64,000 nucleotides of DNA from CAMAXB01 sp964476565 (GCA_964476565.1 CAYZBG010000003.1:1-64000), one strand, 5' to 3'. Counted from the first letter of the stretch, positions 8,549 to 18,318 are shown. The notes: a model not told the origin generated them from the sequence alone. Program-made: numbers and translations.

Positions 8549-9727
8549 ATGCCGCACGACCTGACTGCACCGCTGCTCTGGCGCCAGCCGCGCCTCATGG
8601 CCATCGGCCCGGGCCAGGCCATCGAGGGCCTGCGCGCCTTGCTAAGGTCAACGTGGTCCGCGCGGGCCTTCCTCGTCGGATCGCCGTCGACGCGGGAGCC
8701 GCTTGGCCGTCTGCGAACCGTGCTGGAAGACCACGGCGTGGCTGTCGCCGTGTCGACGCCGGTGCCGCCCGAGCCGACCACGGCCGATTGCGAGCGAAAG
8801 CGGGCCGAGGCGACCGCCTTCCGGCCCGACCTCGTGGTGGCCGTCGGCGGCGGCAGCGTGCTGGATGTGGCCAAGCTCGTCGCCGCCCTGCACGACCGGT
8901 CCGAACCGGTGACCGCCTTCTATGGCATCGGCGTGCTCGCGGGCCGGCGCACGACGTTGGTCTGCGTGCCGACCACCGCCGGCACCGGCAGCGAGGTCTC
9001 GCCCAACGCCCTGCTGCTCGACGACGCCTCGTGCACCAAGAAGGCGGTCATCAGCCCCGACCTGGTGCCGGATGCGGCGCTGGTCGATCCGACCCTGATG
9101 CTTTCCCTGCCCCCCGCCCTCACCGCCACCACCGGCATCGACGCCCTCTGCCATTGCCTCGAAGCCTACGCCAACCTCGCCGCACATCCGTTCACCGACG
9201 TGTGGGCGCTGCGCGGGGTTGAGTTGATCGGCGCCTGGCTGCCGGCCGCGGTGCACGACGGCTCCCGCCTCGCGGCCCGCACCGCCGTGGCGACCGGCAG
9301 CCTGCTGGGTGGACTCTGTCTTGGTCCGGTGAATACCGCCGCCGTCCACGCGCTCGCGTATCCGCTCGGCGGACGGTTCCACCTCGCCCATGGTCTCTCC
9401 ATCGCCCTGCTGCTGCCGGCGGTCATCGCGTTCAATGTGCCCGCGATGCCGGCGCGGTACGCCACCCTCGCCCGCGCCCTCGGCGCCGCGGGTGGGCGCG
9501 ATGACACGACCACGGCCGCGGAACTGCCCGGGCGCCTCACGGCCCTGATGCGCGCCTGCGGCGTACCCCTTGGCCTCGCCACGCACGGGCTCTCGCGCCC
9601 GGACTTACCCACCCTGGTCGAGAGCGCCCTCACCGTCACCCGTCTGCTCAAGAACAACCCGCGGCCGCTCACCCCGGCCGACGCCCTCGCCATCTACGAA
9701 GCTGCGTTTGCCGCTCCCTCTGCATGA
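8549..9727 (+). CDS. Iron-containing alcohol dehydrogenase family protein
   Basis: 392 residues. The ATG at 8549 lies 2 bp after the symporter stop. It has the Fe-ADH (type III) fold signatures: the dinucleotide loop GGGSVLDVAK (residues 100-109), TTAGTGSEVSPNA (142-154), and the metal ligands Asp198 and His202 in GIDALCHCLEAYAN, His267 in VHALAYPLGG and His281 in HLAHGLSIALLLP. All four ligands are present, so it should be active. The substrate could be a hydroxy acid or an aldehyde made from a sugar acid; this family is broad. The stop overlaps the next start as ATGA, indicating translational coupling with the DHDPS-fold gene. Confidence 0.88.
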   Translation: MPHDLTAPLLWRQPRLMAIGPGQAIEGLRALLRSTWSARAFLVGSPSTREPLGRLRTVLEDHGVAVAVSTPVPPEPTTADCERKRAEATAFRPDLVVAVGGGSVLDVAKLVAALHDRSEPVTAFYGIGVLAGRRTTLVCVPTTAGTGSEVSPNALLLDDASCTKKAVISPDLVPDAALVDPTLMLSLPPALTATTGIDALCHCLEAYANLAAHPFTDVWALRGVELIGAWLPAAVHDGSRLAARTAVATGSLLGGLCLGPVNTAAVHALAYPLGGRFHLAHGLSIALLLPAVIAFNVPAMPARYATLARALGAAGGRDDTTTAAELPGRLTALMRACGVPLGLATHGLSRPDLPTLVESALTVTRLLKNNPRPLTPADALAIYEAAFAAPSA

Positions 9728-10635
9728 AGACCTCCTCCCGCCATCACGGTGTCATCGTTCCCATGGTCACGCCGGCCACGCCCGCCGGCGACGTCGATCT
9801 CGCCGCCGCCACGCGCCTCGCCGACCGCCTTGCCCGCCACGGGCTCGGGATCTTCGTGCTCGGCACCACGGGCGAGGCCGCCTCGGTGCCCGCCCGCCAA
9901 CGCGGCCCCCTGGTCGACGCCGCGGTGCGCGCCGCCGCCGGCCGCGTGCCGGTCTACGCGGGCATCGGCGACACCTGCGTGACGCACACCATCGCCGCCG
10001 GCCGCCGTTACCTCGAACTCGGCGCAGACGGAGTCGTTGCCCTCGTTCCCGGCTACTACCCGCTCACTCCGGCGGAGATCGAGGCCTACTTCCGCCGCGT
10101 GCACGACGGTGTGGCCGGCCCGCTCATGCTCTACAACATCCCCGTGGCCACGCATCACTCGGTCCCGCTCGACGTGGTGGAGACACTTTCCCACCTGCCC
10201 CACGTGATCGGCTACAAGGACTCCGAGGGTACGGAGGGTCGCTGGCTGGAAGTAGTCCGCCGCCTCGGCGGGCGCCCGAATTTCGCCCTGCTCATGGGCA
10301 TCGCCGCCCAGGCGACGGCGGCGATCCGCGGCGGCTTTCACGGGGTCATTCCGAGCGCCGCCAACCTCGCGCCGGCCGACTGGGCGGAGTTCTGGCGCCT
10401 CGCGCAGGCAGAGGATTGGGAGGCAGCGTCCGCCCTCCAACCCAAACTCGATGCGACGGCGACGCGGCTGCAACGCGGCCACACCCTGGGCCACTACCTG
10501 GCCGGACTCAAATACGCCCTCTCGCTCCAGGGTGTCTGCGGCGCCGATCTGTTTCCACCACTCACCGGTCTCAACTCGGCGCAGCGCGACGCCCTGCGTG
10601 CCGACTTTGCCGTGCGGGAAGCGGTTTCGGTCTAG
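9724..10635 (+). CDS. DHDPS/N-acetylneuraminate lyase-fold aldolase
   Basis: 303 residues, the usual length of this TIM-barrel class I aldolase family. Visible active-site parts are the GTTGE loop (residues 47-51), Tyr137 in LYNIP, and the Schiff-base Lys165 in GYKDSEGT. Family members add or remove pyruvate-type units or dehydrate sugar acids (DHDPS, NanA, KDG aldolase, KDGDH). The lysine-biosynthesis role is unlikely here because the gene sits between an Fe-ADH and an acid-sugar kinase and overlaps the former by ATGA. A retro-aldol or dehydration step on a sugar-acid intermediate is the likely job; which one cannot be read from sequence alone. Confidence 0.85.
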   Translation: MKTSSRHHGVIVPMVTPATPAGDVDLAAATRLADRLARHGLGIFVLGTTGEAASVPARQRGPLVDAAVRAAAGRVPVYAGIGDTCVTHTIAAGRRYLELGADGVVALVPGYYPLTPAEIEAYFRRVHDGVAGPLMLYNIPVATHHSVPLDVVETLSHLPHVIGYKDSEGTEGRWLEVVRRLGGRPNFALLMGIAAQATAAIRGGFHGVIPSAANLAPADWAEFWRLAQAEDWEAASALQPKLDATATRLQRGHTLGHYLAGLKYALSLQGVCGADLFPPLTGLNSAQRDALRADFAVREAVSV

Positions 10636-10670
10636 CCGCCCTCCGGCGGCTTCGCCACACTGCCTGCCCC

Positions 10671-11828
10671 ATGATACCCCGCGTGGTCCTTGCCGACGAC
10701 CTGACCGGCGCCTGCGAAGTCGCCGGCCTCGGGGCCGACCGCGGTCTGCGGGCCGAGGTCTGCCTTGAGCCTGATTCGGGCGAACCCGCCCTGGGCGAAC
10801 TGCGGGTCTTCAGCACCGAAACCCGCTTTCTCCCGCCCGCCGCCGCCGCGGCGCAGGTGAACGCGTTCGCCAAGGCCCTTCCCGCCGGGGTGCCGCTCTT
10901 CAAGAAGACCGACTCGGTCCTGCGCGGTCCGGTCGCCGCCGAACTGGCCGCACTGGCCGAGGTGCGCGGCGTGTCCCGCGTGCTCCTCGTCGCAGCCAAT
11001 CCTGACCTGCACCGGCACGTCGTGAACGGCCACTACACCGTCGCCGGCGTGCCCTTGCACCAGACGGCATTCGCCCGCGACCCGCATCATCCGGCGCGCA
11101 CTGATCATGTCGGGCGCCTCGTCGGCCCCTGGCCGGGCGCCGGCAGCACCGTCATCGTCGACCCCGGCGCGCCCCTGCCCGCCCAAGGCCTCGTGGTGGG
11201 TAACGCCGCGGGTGCGCGCGACCTTGCCACCTGGGCAAGGGTCGCCGGGGCCGGCGTGCTGGCCGCCGGCTCGGCGGCCTTCCTCGGCGCCTTGCTGCCA
11301 CCGGCGCGCGCCACCGCTCCGGGCCCGGCCCAGGACGCACCCGAAGTTCCCACGTTGCTCATCAGCGGCACCGCCATCCCCGCCCAACGCGCGCTCGCCG
11401 CCCAAGGTCCGGCCGTGCCCCTTGCCCGGGAGGAACTCGACCCGACCCCGCTCGCCCGCTGGATTGCCCGCGTGCGCGGCCAGCTGGAATCCCATGGTAC
11501 GGCCGTCGCCTTCGTCGCCGGCGAGGTCGCACGCCAGCCGGAGGTGTCGCAGGCGGTGACCGACGCGCTCGCCGCCCTCGGCGCCTCGATCACGGCCGCC
11601 TACGCCGGCCGCCCTTTGCATCTGATCGTCGAAGGCGGCGCCACAGCCGCCGCGGTGGCCGGCTCGGCGGGCTGGCGCCGCCTGCGCGTGGTGCGCACCT
11701 GGGGCGGCGGCGTGGTGACGGCGGAACCCGGCGACGCACCGTCGCTGCGGGTCACCGTGAAACCCGGATCCTATCCCTGGCCGGCCGCCCTGCGCGCCCG
11801 CCTCTTCCCCTCCGCCTCTCCCGCATGA
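10671..11828 (+). CDS. dtnK: Four-carbon acid sugar kinase (DUF1537 family)
   Basis: 385 residues. The N-terminal domain begins with VVLADDLTGACEVAG (ADDLTGA, residues 8-14), the substrate-binding signature of DUF1537 kinases, followed by STETR and FKKTDSVLRGPVAAELAAL. The C-terminal nucleotide-binding domain shows LISGTAIPAQ, IVEGGATAAAVA and the Gly-rich WGGGVVTAEPGD. Characterised members phosphorylate D-threonate, L-threonate or D-erythronate at O4. The pairing with a PdxA2-type gene downstream (ATGA overlap at 11825) is the arrangement known for the DtnK/PdxA2 threonate route that ends in dihydroxyacetone phosphate. The symbol is by analogy; the exact stereoisomer used is unknown. Confidence 0.82.
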   Translation: MIPRVVLADDLTGACEVAGLGADRGLRAEVCLEPDSGEPALGELRVFSTETRFLPPAAAAAQVNAFAKALPAGVPLFKKTDSVLRGPVAAELAALAEVRGVSRVLLVAANPDLHRHVVNGHYTVAGVPLHQTAFARDPHHPARTDHVGRLVGPWPGAGSTVIVDPGAPLPAQGLVVGNAAGARDLATWARVAGAGVLAAGSAAFLGALLPPARATAPGPAQDAPEVPTLLISGTAIPAQRALAAQGPAVPLAREELDPTPLARWIARVRGQLESHGTAVAFVAGEVARQPEVSQAVTDALAALGASITAAYAGRPLHLIVEGGATAAAVAGSAGWRRLRVVRTWGGGVVTAEPGDAPSLRVTVKPGSYPWPAALRARLFPSASPA

Positions 11829-12829
11829 ACGACGCCCGCCCCCTGCTCGCCATTACCCTCGGCGATCCCGCCGGAACCGGCCCCGAACTGATCACCCGTG
11901 CGCTGACCGATCCCGCCGTGCTCGCAGTCTGCCGCCCCCTCGTGGTCGGCGACGCCGCCGTGCTCGACGCCGCCCGGGCCTTCACCGGCACAGATGCTCG
12001 CATCCATACGGTGGATACACCGGAGGCGGCGACGTTCGGACCGGACCGCCTCGTCGTGCTGGACCAGCACAACGTCAACCTCGCGCAGTTGCGCCGGGGC
12101 GAGGTTCAGGCCGCCGCCGGCCAGGCCGCCTACGAATCCGTGGTCGCAGCCGCCCGCCTCGCCCTCGACGGGCGGGTGGACGGCATCGTGACCTCGGCGC
12201 TCAACAAGGCCGCCCTCAACGCCGCCGGCCATGCCTTCGACGGACACACGGGACTGCTGGCCGAGGTCTGCAGGGCGCCCGGCGCCACCATGATGCTGGT
12301 GGCGGACAAGTTGCGGGTCAGCCACGTGTCCACCCACGTGTCCCTGCGCCAGGCGATCGACCGTGTCCGCCCGGAACGCATTCTCAAGGTCCTGCAGCTC
12401 ACCCACGAGGCCGTGCAACGGCTCGGCGTTGGGAGTCCGAAGCTGGCTGTGGCCGGACTCAACCCGCATGCCGGCGAAGGCGGACTTTTCGGCACCGAGG
12501 AGATCGAGTTCATCGCGCCCGCGGTCGCGGAGGCACGCCGGCGCGGGATGGACGTGTCGGGACCCCATCCGGGCGACACGGTCTTCTTCCGCGCCGCCCA
12601 GGGCGAGTTCGACGGCACGGTGGCCATGTATCACGACCAGGGACACGTCGCGGCAAAGATGCTCGGCATCTGGCGCGGGGTGAACGTCACACTCGGCCTG
12701 CCGATCGTGCGCACCTCGGTGGAGCACGGCACGGATTTTGCCCACGCCGGCACCGGACGCGGCGATCCGCGCTCGTTGATCGAGGCCCTCAAGCTCGGCG
12801 CCGCCCTCGCCCGGTCGCGCGCCCGGTAA
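11825..12829 (+). CDS. pdxA2: PdxA-family 4-phosphate dehydrogenase (PdxA2-like)
   Basis: 334 residues, full length for the PdxA family. Signatures are GDPAGTGPE (13-21), TSALNKAALN (123-132), GHTGLLAE (140-147), His171 in STHVSLRQ, GLNPHAGEGGLFG, and MYHDQGH (about 272), which together hold the divalent-metal ligands and the phosphate site. True PdxA serves pyridoxal phosphate synthesis; PdxA2 paralogues oxidise and decarboxylate threonate/erythronate 4-phosphate to dihydroxyacetone phosphate. Overlap with the DUF1537 kinase gene (ATGA) and the catabolic operon favour the PdxA2 role. The next gene starts 28 bp downstream. Confidence 0.85.
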   Translation: MNDARPLLAITLGDPAGTGPELITRALTDPAVLAVCRPLVVGDAAVLDAARAFTGTDARIHTVDTPEAATFGPDRLVVLDQHNVNLAQLRRGEVQAAAGQAAYESVVAAARLALDGRVDGIVTSALNKAALNAAGHAFDGHTGLLAEVCRAPGATMMLVADKLRVSHVSTHVSLRQAIDRVRPERILKVLQLTHEAVQRLGVGSPKLAVAGLNPHAGEGGLFGTEEIEFIAPAVAEARRRGMDVSGPHPGDTVFFRAAQGEFDGTVAMYHDQGHVAAKMLGIWRGVNVTLGLPIVRTSVEHGTDFAHAGTGRGDPRSLIEALKLGAALARSRAR

Positions 12830-12857
12830 TCCGCCCCACGCCTTGGCCTTCTTCAGC

Positions 12858-14678
12858 ATGAACGCCCGTCTCCGCTTCGCTTCGCTCGCCGCCACCCTCC
12901 TCGCCGCCGGGATCACCCTGCCCGCAGCCGAGCCGCCGCCGGTCCGGTTCGAGGGCGAGGTGCGCGTGACCACCGCGCAGGACGGCGGGCTGCCGCCGGT
13001 GGTGGGCGTGCACACGGTGCAGGTGTATCGCGCCAACCGCGCCGCGCCGGCGCATGCCGACGGGCTCACCGACACCTACCTGCACGCGCCGATGCTGTGT
13101 TATTGGCAGGGACGCTTCTGGCTCGAGTACCTGAGCGGACCGGTGTCCGAGCATCAGTCGCCCTGCAGCACCTCGCTGACGAGTTCCACGGACGGTCTGA
13201 CCTGGGAGGCACCCCGCGTGGTCTTTCCTTCGCTGCCGCTGCCGGATGGCAAGCACACCCTCGCCCACCAGCGCATGGGGTTCTATGTCGCCCCCAACGG
13301 ACGCCTGCTCGTGCTCGCGTTCCACGGCTTCGAACCGTCGCCCAATGACGGCACCGGTCTCGGCCGCGTGGTGCGCGAGGTCCGCGCCGACGGCTCGTTC
13401 GGCCCGATCCACGTCATCCGGGCCAATCCGCACTCGAAGCTGCCCGGCTTCCGCCTGCCGTATCCGTTTTATCGTGACGCCGCCGACGCCGGCTTCGTCG
13501 CCGCCTGCGAGGCCCTGCTGGCTGACCGGCTCATGACCGTGCAGTGGTGGGAGGAGGAGCAGTTCGACGAGACGGGGTTCTACCGCTTCCGCGGCAAGGC
13601 CGCCTCGACCGTCACCCGGCCCGACGGCTCCGTGCTCGGCATTTGGAAGAACCGGGTCGTCGCCACCACCCGCGACCGCGGCGAGACGTGGGAGAACAAG
13701 TCATTCGGGACCAACCTGCCCAACAACGGCTCCAAGTACTGGCTGCAGCGCATGGCCGACGGGCGCTACGGGCTCGTGCTCAACCCCACCGACCGCAACC
13801 GGCATCCGCTCGCCCTCATGCTCAGCGATGACAGCGAGGTGTTCCGCGGACTCTACGCCGTTCACGGCGAACTGCCCGACCAGCGTTTCGGCGGCTATCT
13901 CAAGAACCTCGGCCCCCAGTACGTGCGCGGCATCGAGGAGGGCAACGGCACGCCCCCCGACCACGACCGCGCCTTCTACCTGACCTATTCGGTGAACAAG
14001 GAGGACATCTGGTTCGCCCGCGTGCCCGTCCCCGTGGCGACGACCGCCTCCGGCCCGGTACAGGAGACCTTCTCGGAAACCGCCCCGGGGACGCTGCCCG
14101 CCGGGTGGAACATCTACAGCCCGCAGTGGGCGCCAGTGCGCGTGGTCCGGGCCGACGACGGCCCCGGGGCCAATCATGTGCTCCGCCTCGTCGACGAGGA
14201 CCCTTATGATTATGCCCGCGCGGTGAAGGTGTTCCCCGCCACCCACGGCGTGAAGCTCTCGTTCCGCGTGCGCGCCGCCCAGGCCAACGCCCGGTTTGAA
14301 ATCGACCTGCTCGACGCCGCCGGCGCGCGGCCGGTCCGACTCGCCTTTGAAGGAGACGGACGCATCCGCGCCTGCCACGAAGGCCAGTGGCTCGACGCCG
14401 GTCCCTATACCGCGGGCCAGTGGCACACCATTGCGCTGGAGATTCCCGCCGACCCCGCGGCCGATCGCTGCACCGTCCTGATCGACGGCACCTCGCCCCT
14501 GCCCCGGCCTGCCTTCTTTACCGATCCGGTCGCGACGGTGGAACGTCTCTCCTTCCGCACGGGCCCGTACCGCGATCGCGGCTACGGCGGACGCGATCTG
14601 CCCGGGGCTGACCGCCGCAGCCCCCGCGCCACCTTCGACGTGGACGACGTGCAGATCACGCCTACGCCCACGCCCTGA
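12858..14678 (+). CDS. Secreted beta-propeller (sialidase/BNR-like) protein with LamG-like tail
   Basis: 606 residues from the ATG at 12858; an in-frame TTG 15 bp upstream is less likely. Signal peptide MNARLRFASLAATLLAAGI, then a region with BNR-type turns (TSSTDGLTWEAPRVV, TTRDRGETWENKSFG, LMLSDDSEVF) suggesting a sialidase-like five- or six-bladed propeller to about residue 395. Residues about 410-600 resemble a concanavalin/LamG-like jelly roll (FSETAPGTLPAGWNIYSPQWAP, RVRAAQANARFEIDLLDAAG, GQWHTIALEIPADP). The classical sialidase Arg triad could not be confirmed, so sialidase activity is not claimed; related propellers also act as rhamnosidases or sugar-binding proteins. It is the last gene of the acid-sugar operon and the only exported one. 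Confidence 0.7.
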   Translation: MNARLRFASLAATLLAAGITLPAAEPPPVRFEGEVRVTTAQDGGLPPVVGVHTVQVYRANRAAPAHADGLTDTYLHAPMLCYWQGRFWLEYLSGPVSEHQSPCSTSLTSSTDGLTWEAPRVVFPSLPLPDGKHTLAHQRMGFYVAPNGRLLVLAFHGFEPSPNDGTGLGRVVREVRADGSFGPIHVIRANPHSKLPGFRLPYPFYRDAADAGFVAACEALLADRLMTVQWWEEEQFDETGFYRFRGKAASTVTRPDGSVLGIWKNRVVATTRDRGETWENKSFGTNLPNNGSKYWLQRMADGRYGLVLNPTDRNRHPLALMLSDDSEVFRGLYAVHGELPDQRFGGYLKNLGPQYVRGIEEGNGTPPDHDRAFYLTYSVNKEDIWFARVPVPVATTASGPVQETFSETAPGTLPAGWNIYSPQWAPVRVVRADDGPGANHVLRLVDEDPYDYARAVKVFPATHGVKLSFRVRAAQANARFEIDLLDAAGARPVRLAFEGDGRIRACHEGQWLDAGPYTAGQWHTIALEIPADPAADRCTVLIDGTSPLPRPAFFTDPVATVERLSFRTGPYRDRGYGGRDLPGADRRSPRATFDVDDVQITPTPTP

Positions 14679-14901
14679 CGCCAATCGACGGCGCCTTCCG
14701 GCATTCCGACGGCGGGTGCCAACGCCCGTCTTAGTATACCGGGAGATTACGCGGATTTCTCGGAAGAAGGGTGCCTATTTATACGGTACATTGCGCTCAC
14801 CCCGCAAGCCCTGCCCCGACCCTGCTTTCGAAGCCGCCCCGGCGCGCCTGCGTGCACTGTCCCCTTCCCACGACCACGTAACGTTACCAGACCCAACCCC
14901 C
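14679..14901. promoter_or_regulatory. Leader/promoter region of the TonB-receptor gene
   Basis: 223 bp between the propeller gene and the receptor. Two short AT-rich islands (TTAGTATACC at about 14731-14740 and TATTTATAC at about 14776-14784) interrupt otherwise GC-rich DNA and are the likely promoter area. No good -35 partner was found. A reading frame passes through this region into the receptor but has no signal-peptide start until 14902. Confidence 0.35.
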
Positions 14902-17900
14902 ATGAAGACACCACTGACCCCCACCTCTTCGCGCCGCCGGGCCTTCCGGGCTTCGCGCGGCGTGCTGCTGGCCGCCCTGCTCAGCCTGAGCGGGGTGACC
15001 GGCGCCCTCGCCCAATCCGGCGAAACCGGCACCATCTCCGGCCGCGTGCTCAACGCCGCCACCGGCACCTACCTGCCCAACGTCGTGGTGCGCGTGCCCG
15101 GCACCAACCTGTCCGCCACGACCAACAATTTCGGCGAATACGTGCTGCGCGACGTCCCGGCCGGCACCGCGTCACTGCAGGTTGAATACATCGGCCTCGA
15201 CAACCTGTCCGAGTCCGTGACCGTCACGGCCGGCGGCTCGGTGCAGAAGGACTTCAGCCTCGGCGGCGACGTCCGCCGCCAGGCGGACGGCACGATCGTG
15301 CTCGACGAGTTCAAGGTCGAGGGCGACCGCTTCAAGAACGCGGCCGAGATCGCGATCAACGCCGAACGCCAGTCGGTCAACATCAAGAACGTTGTCTCGA
15401 CCGAGGAGTTCGGCGAGATCCCGGGTGGCAACGTCGGCGAGTTCATCAAGTTCCTTCCCGGCGTCGAACTCGAGTACGGCGGCACCTACATCGCCCCGAC
15501 CGACGCCTTCGGCATTTCGGTGCGCGGCTTCGGCCCCGAGGACACCGCCATCATGATCGACGGCGTGCCCGTGACCAGCGCCTCGCAGGCGAGCCTGACC
15601 AACCAGGTCGGCCTCGACATGCTCTCGATCAACAACGCCTCGCGCGTCGAACTCATCAAGGTCGCCACGCCCGACATGCCGATGAACTCGGTCGGCGGGC
15701 AGATCAACCTGATCTCCAAGTCCGCCTTCGAGTACGCCCGCCCTTCCTTCAGCTACAAGGCGTACGTCGTGATCAATTCGGAGGAGCCGAATCCCTTCAA
15801 GAAGGTGATCGGTGCGACGGACGACAAGGTCTTCGCCGGCCAGCCGGGTTTCGAGATGACCTACATCAAGCCGATCAACCGCTCGCTCGGCCTGACGTTG
15901 ACCGCCTCCTCTTTCAGCCAGTACAGCGCCAACCGCCGGCTGCGTCCCGAGTACCGCACCGCGACCGTCACCTATGACGGACGGCCCTTCGGCGGCGCCA
16001 ACAACACGCCGGTGAGCAACGCCGACGGCATCGCCAGCCTCGAGAATCCGTTCCTCGAGCGCGTGTCCATCACCGACAGCCCGCGCACCTCCAGCACCCA
16101 CTCCGCCTCGATGAAGCTGGATTGGAAGCCGTTCGACGGCCTCTCCGTCGCCGCGAACTACCAGCTGTCGATCTACGAGGCCTCCGATACCGACCGCCGC
16201 ATCCAGTTCCGCATCCAGCGGCCCCAGGACTGGGGCGCCGACTACACCTACTCGCTGCCCTACCTCGTGGCGTCCCAGTCGGCCAACAACACGACCTTCA
16301 ATCCCGGCAACTCGCTGAGCATGGACATCACCTCGCGCGACAAGGAGGGCATCACCCACAGCGCCTACCTGAAGACGACCTACCGCAAGGGCGCCTGGGA
16401 CATCACCGCCCTCGCCAACCGCTCCCGCTCCCGCGCCTCGTTCAAGGACTTCGAGAACGGTCACTTCTCCGCCGCCGAGCTCTCCGCCAACATCGGTACG
16501 ATGCGCTTCGAGGACATCCGCGACGGCGTGCCCGGCCGCATCCTCGTCTACGACCGCACCGGCCTGCAGCTGAATCCGTTCGATTACACCCAGCTCGCCA
16601 ACTGGCAGTCCCCCACCATCCGCGGCCGCTCCGGCAACGCCGAATCCGCCGATGACAACACCCTGCTCCAGCTCGACGTGCAGCGCGAACTCGACTTCCT
16701 ACCCTGGGACGCCGTCCGCCTCTCCTTCAAGACCGGCTATCGCTACGACGAGAGCATCAAGGAAAAGTGGGGCCTCGGCACGAACTACCGCACGACCTAC
16801 GTCGGCCCCACCCTCGCCGTCAACGACTACCTCGATGACACCTACACCGGCCGCTCGCCCGGCTGGGGCTTCGCTCCGCAGCAGTTCATCAGCACCTACA
16901 AGCTGTACGACATCTTCTCCGCCAATCCGCAGAACTTCCAGATCCAGGCCGCGGACGAGGTGGAGAACTACTACAGCTTCGTCGGCCAGAACAAGTACCT
17001 CAAGGAGGAGCGCAAGGCCTGGTACGCCATGATCGAGGGCCGCGCGCTCAACGACCGGCTCAAGTTCGTCGCCGGCCTGCGCGACGAGACCATTGAGCGC
17101 GAAGGCGCCGGACCGCAGGGCGACGCCCGCTGGAACTACGTGAAGAATCCGGACGGCACGCTCTATCGCAACACGACGATCGTCGGCGGCGACGGCAGCG
17201 TCCGCATCGACCAGGCGAACTCGCCGCTGTTCGCCACCACCCCCACCGGTACTGCCCTGCGCAGCGACCTCTCGGCCAAGGCCATCGCCTTCCCGACGGC
17301 CGTCGTCGCGAGCAGCTCGATCGAGGGCGCCCGGCTCCAGCGTCGCGCCCTGTCCCCGGTCTACGGCAAGTCGGAGGGTGATCCGAACTACAGCATCAAC
17401 GTCGCCTATGATGTGACCAAGAAGCTCGTCGCCAAGGTCGCCTACTCCGTGGCCTCCGGCCGCATCGCCATCGAGGACTCCACCCGCGGCCTGCTCTCCG
17501 GCAATCAGAACGACTTCCGCGTTGAGGAAGCGACCGACCCGAACGCCTTCCCGGCCGGCCGCATCACCGTCGCCAACCCGAACCTCCTGCCCGAGAGCTC
17601 GCAGAACTGGGACTTCGAACTCGCGTATTACACCGACTTCGGCGGCAAGTTCAGCGCCTCGTACTATCTGAAGAACATCAAGAACTTCACTGAAACGTTC
17701 ACCACCCTGAGCGGCACACCGGAGTTCAACGCCATCATGGCCTCGCTGAATCTCGACCCGTCCGCTTACCAGGACTGGGAGATTCTGACCTCGGAGAACG
17801 GTTCCGGCACGGGCCGTGTCGACGGCGTTGAAGTCTCGGCTGCCCAGGACCTGCGCTTCATTCCCGCCCTCGGCGATTGGGGCCGCCGCGTGCGCTTCTT

Positions 17901-18318
17901 CGCCACGTACTCCTACTCGGATCGCAAGGAAACCAACACGACCCGCATCTCCGCCCGCCCCGCCGCCTCCCGGCTCGGCTCCGGCGGACTCAACATCAGC
18001 AGCAATCGGTTCAACCTGAACATCAAGGGAACCTGGCGGGAAGACGTGCTCAAGCAGACGGTCGGTACGTTCACTCTGTCCGACGGTCGCTCGGTGCAGC
18101 TCGGTTCGTACACCCCCGAAGCCTTCCGCGTCGATGTGAGCGCCAGCTACCAGCTCACCAACCGGCACAACATCTACGTCAGCGCCCGCAATATCTTCTC
18201 CGAAGGACAGGATACCAAGCGCTACGACCAGGCCGGCATTTATCCGAACTATGCGTACTGGGACGACTACCGCGACACCGGCGTGCAGATCACGATGGGC
18301 GTGAGCGGCAAGTTCTGA
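14902..18318 (+). CDS. TonB-dependent receptor with N-terminal carboxypeptidase-regulatory-like domain
   Basis: 1138 residues from the ATG at 14902, chosen because it gives a long basic signal peptide (SRRRAFRASRGVLLAALL, cleavage near GALAQS). Residues about 45-120 are a carboxypeptidase-regulatory-like/CarbopepD domain (GTISGRVLNAATGTYLPNVVV, TNNFGEYVLRDVPAG). A TonB-box-like LDEFKVEGD follows near residue 135. The plug domain (GGNVGEFIKFLPGVE, ISVRGFGPEDTAIMIDGVPV, NQVGLDMLSINNASRVELIK) runs to about residue 290, then a 22-strand-type barrel ends with the C-terminal Phe of outer-membrane proteins (ITMGVSGKF). Such receptors import oligosaccharides or other large ligands. Its place between two pectinolytic gene sets suggests oligogalacturonide uptake. 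No SusD partner is seen. Confidence 0.88.
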   Translation: MKTPLTPTSSRRRAFRASRGVLLAALLSLSGVTGALAQSGETGTISGRVLNAATGTYLPNVVVRVPGTNLSATTNNFGEYVLRDVPAGTASLQVEYIGLDNLSESVTVTAGGSVQKDFSLGGDVRRQADGTIVLDEFKVEGDRFKNAAEIAINAERQSVNIKNVVSTEEFGEIPGGNVGEFIKFLPGVELEYGGTYIAPTDAFGISVRGFGPEDTAIMIDGVPVTSASQASLTNQVGLDMLSINNASRVELIKVATPDMPMNSVGGQINLISKSAFEYARPSFSYKAYVVINSEEPNPFKKVIGATDDKVFAGQPGFEMTYIKPINRSLGLTLTASSFSQYSANRRLRPEYRTATVTYDGRPFGGANNTPVSNADGIASLENPFLERVSITDSPRTSSTHSASMKLDWKPFDGLSVAANYQLSIYEASDTDRRIQFRIQRPQDWGADYTYSLPYLVASQSANNTTFNPGNSLSMDITSRDKEGITHSAYLKTTYRKGAWDITALANRSRSRASFKDFENGHFSAAELSANIGTMRFEDIRDGVPGRILVYDRTGLQLNPFDYTQLANWQSPTIRGRSGNAESADDNTLLQLDVQRELDFLPWDAVRLSFKTGYRYDESIKEKWGLGTNYRTTYVGPTLAVNDYLDDTYTGRSPGWGFAPQQFISTYKLYDIFSANPQNFQIQAADEVENYYSFVGQNKYLKEERKAWYAMIEGRALNDRLKFVAGLRDETIEREGAGPQGDARWNYVKNPDGTLYRNTTIVGGDGSVRIDQANSPLFATTPTGTALRSDLSAKAIAFPTAVVASSSIEGARLQRRALSPVYGKSEGDPNYSINVAYDVTKKLVAKVAYSVASGRIAIEDSTRGLLSGNQNDFRVEEATDPNAFPAGRITVANPNLLPESSQNWDFELAYYTDFGGKFSASYYLKNIKNFTETFTTLSGTPEFNAIMASLNLDPSAYQDWEILTSENGSGTGRVDGVEVSAAQDLRFIPALGDWGRRVRFFATYSYSDRKETNTTRISARPAASRLGSGGLNISSNRFNLNIKGTWREDVLKQTVGTFTLSDGRSVQLGSYTPEAFRVDVSASYQLTNRHNIYVSARNIFSEGQDTKRYDQAGIYPNYAYWDDYRDTGVQITMGVSGKF

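Noticed and set aside
9724..10635. dapA (lysine biosynthesis)
   Set aside because: The fold and catalytic Lys fit, but the operon is catabolic and coupled to acid-sugar genes.
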